Source: JADJYF01 sp965278995 (GTDB lineage: Bacteria; Pseudomonadota; Gammaproteobacteria; Ga0077536). Taken from it: a stretch of 64,000 bases of DNA. Of the stretch, positions 61,314-64,000 are shown in pieces (position 1 is the first letter of the stretch; each line of letters opens with the position of its first letter). Position numbers and translations under genes: made by a program. A model generated the notes under the pieces. That model was given only the letters and a program-made list of their open reading frames with translations. It was not told the origin of the DNA and made no database searches. The stretch is from NCBI GenBank assembly GCA_965278995.1, contig OZ257136.1, positions 3,224,001-3,288,000 of the forward strand. The letters are read 5' to 3'.

Positions 61314-62222
61314 TCAGTTCAGTCCGAGGCGGGGCTTGACCCAGGCCGCGAGTTTGGCGATGGCGTCATCCGCTTCCGGTGCGCGACCGGCCATGAACTG
61401 GAAGACGTGCTGCATTTCCGGGAAGACGTCGCAGCGCACGTCAACACCGGCAGCGCGGGCGCGCTCGGCGACACGCAATGAGTCATCCACGATCGCCTCG
61501 TAACCGCCGACCTGGATATAGGTCGGCGGGTAACCGGTGAAGTCGGCGAACAACGGATTCGCCAGCGGATCGCGCGGCGAGGCGGCGCCGAGAAAGATCT
61601 GCGACATGTTGAGCGACATCTCGCGCGAAATCAGGCGGTCGACTTTGGCATTGGTCGTGAACGAGGGCGCCGTTGCTTCCATGTCGTACCACGGCGACAG
61701 CGGCATCACTGCCGCCGGCAGTGCCAGGCCCTTGTCGCGTGCTGCGAGCACCACGGTCGTGCATAGATTGCCGCCGGCCGAGTCGCCGACCGTCGCGATA
61801 TGAGCCGGTTTGATGCCTTGCGCCAGCAGCCATTCGTAAGCGCGCAGACTTTCGTTGACCTGCGACGGATGCTGCTGCTCCGGCGCACGAGCGTAGTCCA
61901 GAATCAGTGCGCGACAGCCGACGGCTTTCGCAATATGCGCGAACATCTTGCGGTGACTGAATCGCGACCCGGTCACACAACCTCCGCCATGCAGCGCCAG
62001 CAGCACGCGGTCGCTCTTGCACGCTTTCGGCACGGCCCAGAGCGCCGGCGTACCGGCTACATCAGCTTCGATGTAATCAACCCCACCCGGGTCGGTCGCG
62101 ACATCGCCGCACCGTTCCAGCATATCGCGTAGTTCTTCGATACCCATCGCCGGATTGGCGGTGAGCGAAGCGACGAAGCTGTCAAATAAATTATCGAGTA
62201 GTGCGGCTTGTGGACTGGCCAT
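61314..62222 (-). CDS. HSL-family alpha/beta hydrolase (esterase)
   Basis: 302 residues from the ATG at 62222 after GGGGAG; the frame is open to 62369. Hormone-sensitive-lipase family: oxyanion HGGGCVTGSR, nucleophile elbow GDSAGG, the catalytic Asp region Y-E-A-I-V-D-D and the His in EMQHVFQF. There is a cap-like N-terminal helix pair and no signal peptide, so it is cytosolic. It probably hydrolyses short-chain or bulky esters and sits upstream of the GMC oxidoreductase on the same strand. It is divergent from the GntR gene. Confidence 0.9.
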   Translation of the reverse strand: MASPQAALLDNLFDSFVASLTANPAMGIEELRDMLERCGDVATDPGGVDYIEADVAGTPALWAVPKACKSDRVLLALHGGGCVTGSRFSHRKMFAHIAKAVGCRALILDYARAPEQQHPSQVNESLRAYEWLLAQGIKPAHIATVGDSAGGNLCTTVVLAARDKGLALPAAVMPLSPWYDMEATAPSFTTNAKVDRLISREMSLNMSQIFLGAASPRDPLANPLFADFTGYPPTYIQVGGYEAIVDDSLRVAERARAAGVDVRCDVFPEMQHVFQFMAGRAPEADDAIAKLAAWVKPRLGLN

Positions 62223-62411
62223 GATGTCTCCCCTTGTGTTGGCTACGGTGAACGGTGTCGGTGCCGGATTGGCGCCTATCCTATCGTCGAAACCATGGAT
62301 GCCCAATCGGTTGGGCTCGATGCCGGCGCCGCGTCGGCCGATACTGGCACAGCCAAGTTGTACGCACAAGTTGACCGTGCAATACTCGGTTCAATCTCAG
62401 CAGATTCGGCC

Positions 62412-63197
62412 ATGCAAGCAGACACCAGGGTCCCGCGCAGTGGCGCGCGCACGCGCCGCGCTGTCACGCCCAAACATAGTCAGGTGGCGACGATATTGCT
62501 TGGGCAGATTAGCAATGGGCGCTACAAACCCGGCGATCTGCTGCCATCCGAACCGGAATTGTGCCGGCACTTCGGCGTCAGCCGGCATACGGTCAGAATT
62601 GCGCTGCGTTCGCTGTACGAAAAGGGCCTGATCGTCAGCCAGCAGGGCCGTGGTTCCGTGGTCCAGGCCATCCCGCTTGCGCCGCGCTTCACGTTCGCCT
62701 GCACATCGATTGCTGACCTGCTGCAGTATGCCGCTGCGACCTCACGACGACTGCTCGATGTTACGCGCCTGGCGGTCGATACCGCACTGGCAGAATGGCT
62801 GGGCTGCACGGCCGGCGATGACTGGTGGACCGTGCATACCTGTCGACTGCAGGAGGATGGCGGCAGCACGCTGGCCTCATCGCGCATCTACGTTCCCGGC
62901 CGCTATGCCGACGCCGTGCGCGAATTGAAAATAAGCACCCTGCCCCTGTTCGTGCTGATGGAAACGCGCCATGGCCATCGTATCGCGCAGGTCCGGCAAC
63001 GGTTCTCGGTTGCCGAAGTCAACGCCGAAGAAGCACAGGATCTCGCGCTCGCTCCCGGCGCGCCGGTCATGTGCGTGGAGCGGCGTTTCTACGACGAACG
63101 CGGCGGACTGCTCGAAGTCTCTCGCTCAGTGCACCCGCCGCAGGCGTTTCATTATGAATTCACGATGCGGCAGGTGATCGGGCCGGAACCAGCCTGA
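62412..63197 (+). CDS. GntR-family (HutC/UTRA) regulator
   Basis: About 261 residues from the ATG at 62412; an ATG at 62295 adds 39 poorly ordered residues and no start has a good ribosome-binding site. N-terminal winged helix (GRYKPGDLLPSEPELCRHFGVSRHTVRIAL) and C-terminal UTRA ligand domain (EAQDLALAPGAPVMCVERRFYDE, L-E-V-S-R-S-V-H-P). Being between the hydrolase (divergent) and the citryl-CoA-lyase-like gene (downstream), it probably controls one or both. Confidence 0.85.
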   Translation: MQADTRVPRSGARTRRAVTPKHSQVATILLGQISNGRYKPGDLLPSEPELCRHFGVSRHTVRIALRSLYEKGLIVSQQGRGSVVQAIPLAPRFTFACTSIADLLQYAAATSRRLLDVTRLAVDTALAEWLGCTAGDDWWTVHTCRLQEDGGSTLASSRIYVPGRYADAVRELKISTLPLFVLMETRHGHRIAQVRQRFSVAEVNAEEAQDLALAPGAPVMCVERRFYDERGGLLEVSRSVHPPQAFHYEFTMRQVIGPEPA

Positions 63198-63252
63198 ATC
63201 ACGCTTCGCGAACGCACATCTACTAACCGCGCTACGTAAGAGGAACGACCCC

Positions 63253-64000
63253 ATGTACAAAAAAGACAACCCCGTCACGCGGCTCTGCACGAGCGATGTC
63301 GACAACATCTGGATCCGTGGGCGCAACCTGTGCGACGAAGTCATCGGCAAGATGACATTCACCGACTTCATCATGTTCCACTTTTTCGGCCGCGAGCCGA
63401 CGCCGCTACAGCGCAGCATCGTCGATGCCGTGCTCGTCTGCATCATGGAACACGGCATGACGCCGTCGGCAGTGGCGAGTCGAATCACTTATCTCGGCGC
63501 GCCGGAATCGCTGCAAGGCGCAGTTGCTGCCGGTCTGCTTGGCGCCGGCTCGCGATTCGTCGGCACGGCCGATGAATCGGCAGCGCTGCTGAAACGTATC
63601 GCCGACCTGCCGGTAAACGCGCGTGCTGATGAGGCAGCCGCCATCGCGCGCGATTTCACCGCGCGTAAGCAGTTCCTGCCCGGCTATGGTCACCCGATAC
63701 ACATCCACGGCGATCCGCGCGTCACGCGGCTGGACGCCGTCGCGCGCGCAGCCGGCGCCGAAGGTGAGTATCTCGATGCCATGTATCTGCTCGGCGACGC
63801 AATCAAGGTCGCCAGCGGCAAGAACATCGTGATCAACGTCAATGCGGCCATCGGTGCGGTGCTGCTGGAAGCGGATATACCCCCGGCGATCGCGCGCGGC
63901 TTCAATTTAATTGCACGCTGCGCCGGACTGGTCGGGCATCTGCTCGAAGAGCAGACCGAGCCGGCCGGTTATCACATCTGGAAGCTCGCCGACGAAGGCG
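63253..64000 (+). CDS. Citrate synthase / citryl-CoA lyase family protein, partial
   Basis: The first 249 residues of a protein cut by the right edge. It has the small-citrate-synthase-like fold without the usual large N-terminal domain: MYKKDNPVTRLCTSD, then MTPSAVASRITYLGAPESLQGAVAAGLLG and the key GYGHPIHIHGDPR, matching the G-x-G-H-P active-site His of the family. Such proteins are usually annotated citryl-CoA lyase and may cleave citryl-CoA or a related 3-hydroxyacyl-CoA. AGGAAC lies upstream. It follows the GntR gene by 55 bases. Confidence 0.8.
   Translation, partial: MYKKDNPVTRLCTSDVDNIWIRGRNLCDEVIGKMTFTDFIMFHFFGREPTPLQRSIVDAVLVCIMEHGMTPSAVASRITYLGAPESLQGAVAAGLLGAGSRFVGTADESAALLKRIADLPVNARADEAAAIARDFTARKQFLPGYGHPIHIHGDPRVTRLDAVARAAGAEGEYLDAMYLLGDAIKVASGKNIVINVNAAIGAVLLEADIPPAIARGFNLIARCAGLVGHLLEEQTEPAGYHIWKLADEG

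Overview
The window looks like a chromosomal segment of a GC-rich Gram-negative bacterium, most likely a free-living gammaproteobacterium with broad catabolic and redox abilities. The evidence is outer-membrane proteins, an LpxR-type lipid A deacylase, a YghU-type glutathione enzyme, a DbpA-type helicase and a Kef-type antiporter. No rRNA, tRNA, CRISPR array, insertion sequence or integrase is visible. The lineage assignment is inference.

Layout. (1) 1-9130, minus strand: a tightly coupled six-gene operon, cut by the left edge. In transcription order it encodes a five-haem c554-like cytochrome, a 793-residue FAD / double cyclic-nucleotide-binding / four-cluster ferredoxin fusion, a di-haem b membrane protein, an FHA-TM-decahaem c fusion, an outer-membrane beta-barrel, and a multihaem cytochrome c that runs off the window. 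Together these look like an electron conduit spanning the envelope, and this is the strongest candidate for an undescribed system. (2) 9.4-16 kb: quinone-reductase-like enzyme, Kef antiporter, four-helix stress protein, SDR, glutathione peroxidase, and a triple tail-collar protein with a PEP-CTERM-like tail. (3) 16.4-22.5 kb: a signalling operon of KaiC-like ATPase, KaiB, PAS-PAS-GAF-GGDEF-EAL phosphodiesterase and a class III cyclase-like protein. (4) 22.6-28.6 kb: three luciferase-like flavin monooxygenases around an ArsR-controlled operon with two DUF899 redox proteins. (5) 28.7-38 kb: envelope and detoxification genes and a large adenylate cyclase-ATPase-TPR regulator. (6) 38.1-45.6 kb: a hydantoinase/oxoprolinase operon (hyuA, frameshifted hyuB, aminotransferase) divergent from a GntR regulator and a second aminotransferase, with a perfect palindromic operator between them. 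(7) 45.6-49 kb: a QueG/reductive-dehalogenase-like Fe-S protein and type III glutamine synthetase. (8) 49.4-58 kb: a subtilase with a separately encoded I9-like inhibitor, P450, HsaA-like monooxygenase, thiolase, a peroxiredoxin-like protein with an in-frame TGA at the redox Cys (candidate selenoprotein), GST, GNAT and dbpA. (9) 58.5-64 kb: FKBP, AlkB, GMC oxidoreductase, HSL-type hydrolase, GntR regulator and a citrate synthase / citryl-CoA lyase family gene cut by the right edge.

How the parts may work together (inference): the left operon would move electrons between cytoplasmic NAD(P)H or ferredoxin pools and the outside, with cyclic nucleotides gating the flavoprotein. Cyclase-type proteins are encoded at 21-22 kb and 33-36 kb. 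The P450, HsaA-like, thiolase, LLM, GMC and hydrolase genes suggest breakdown of hydrophobic or ring compounds such as steroids, terpenoids or aromatics. Several GSTs, peroxidases and thioredoxin-fold proteins suggest protection against the resulting oxidants.
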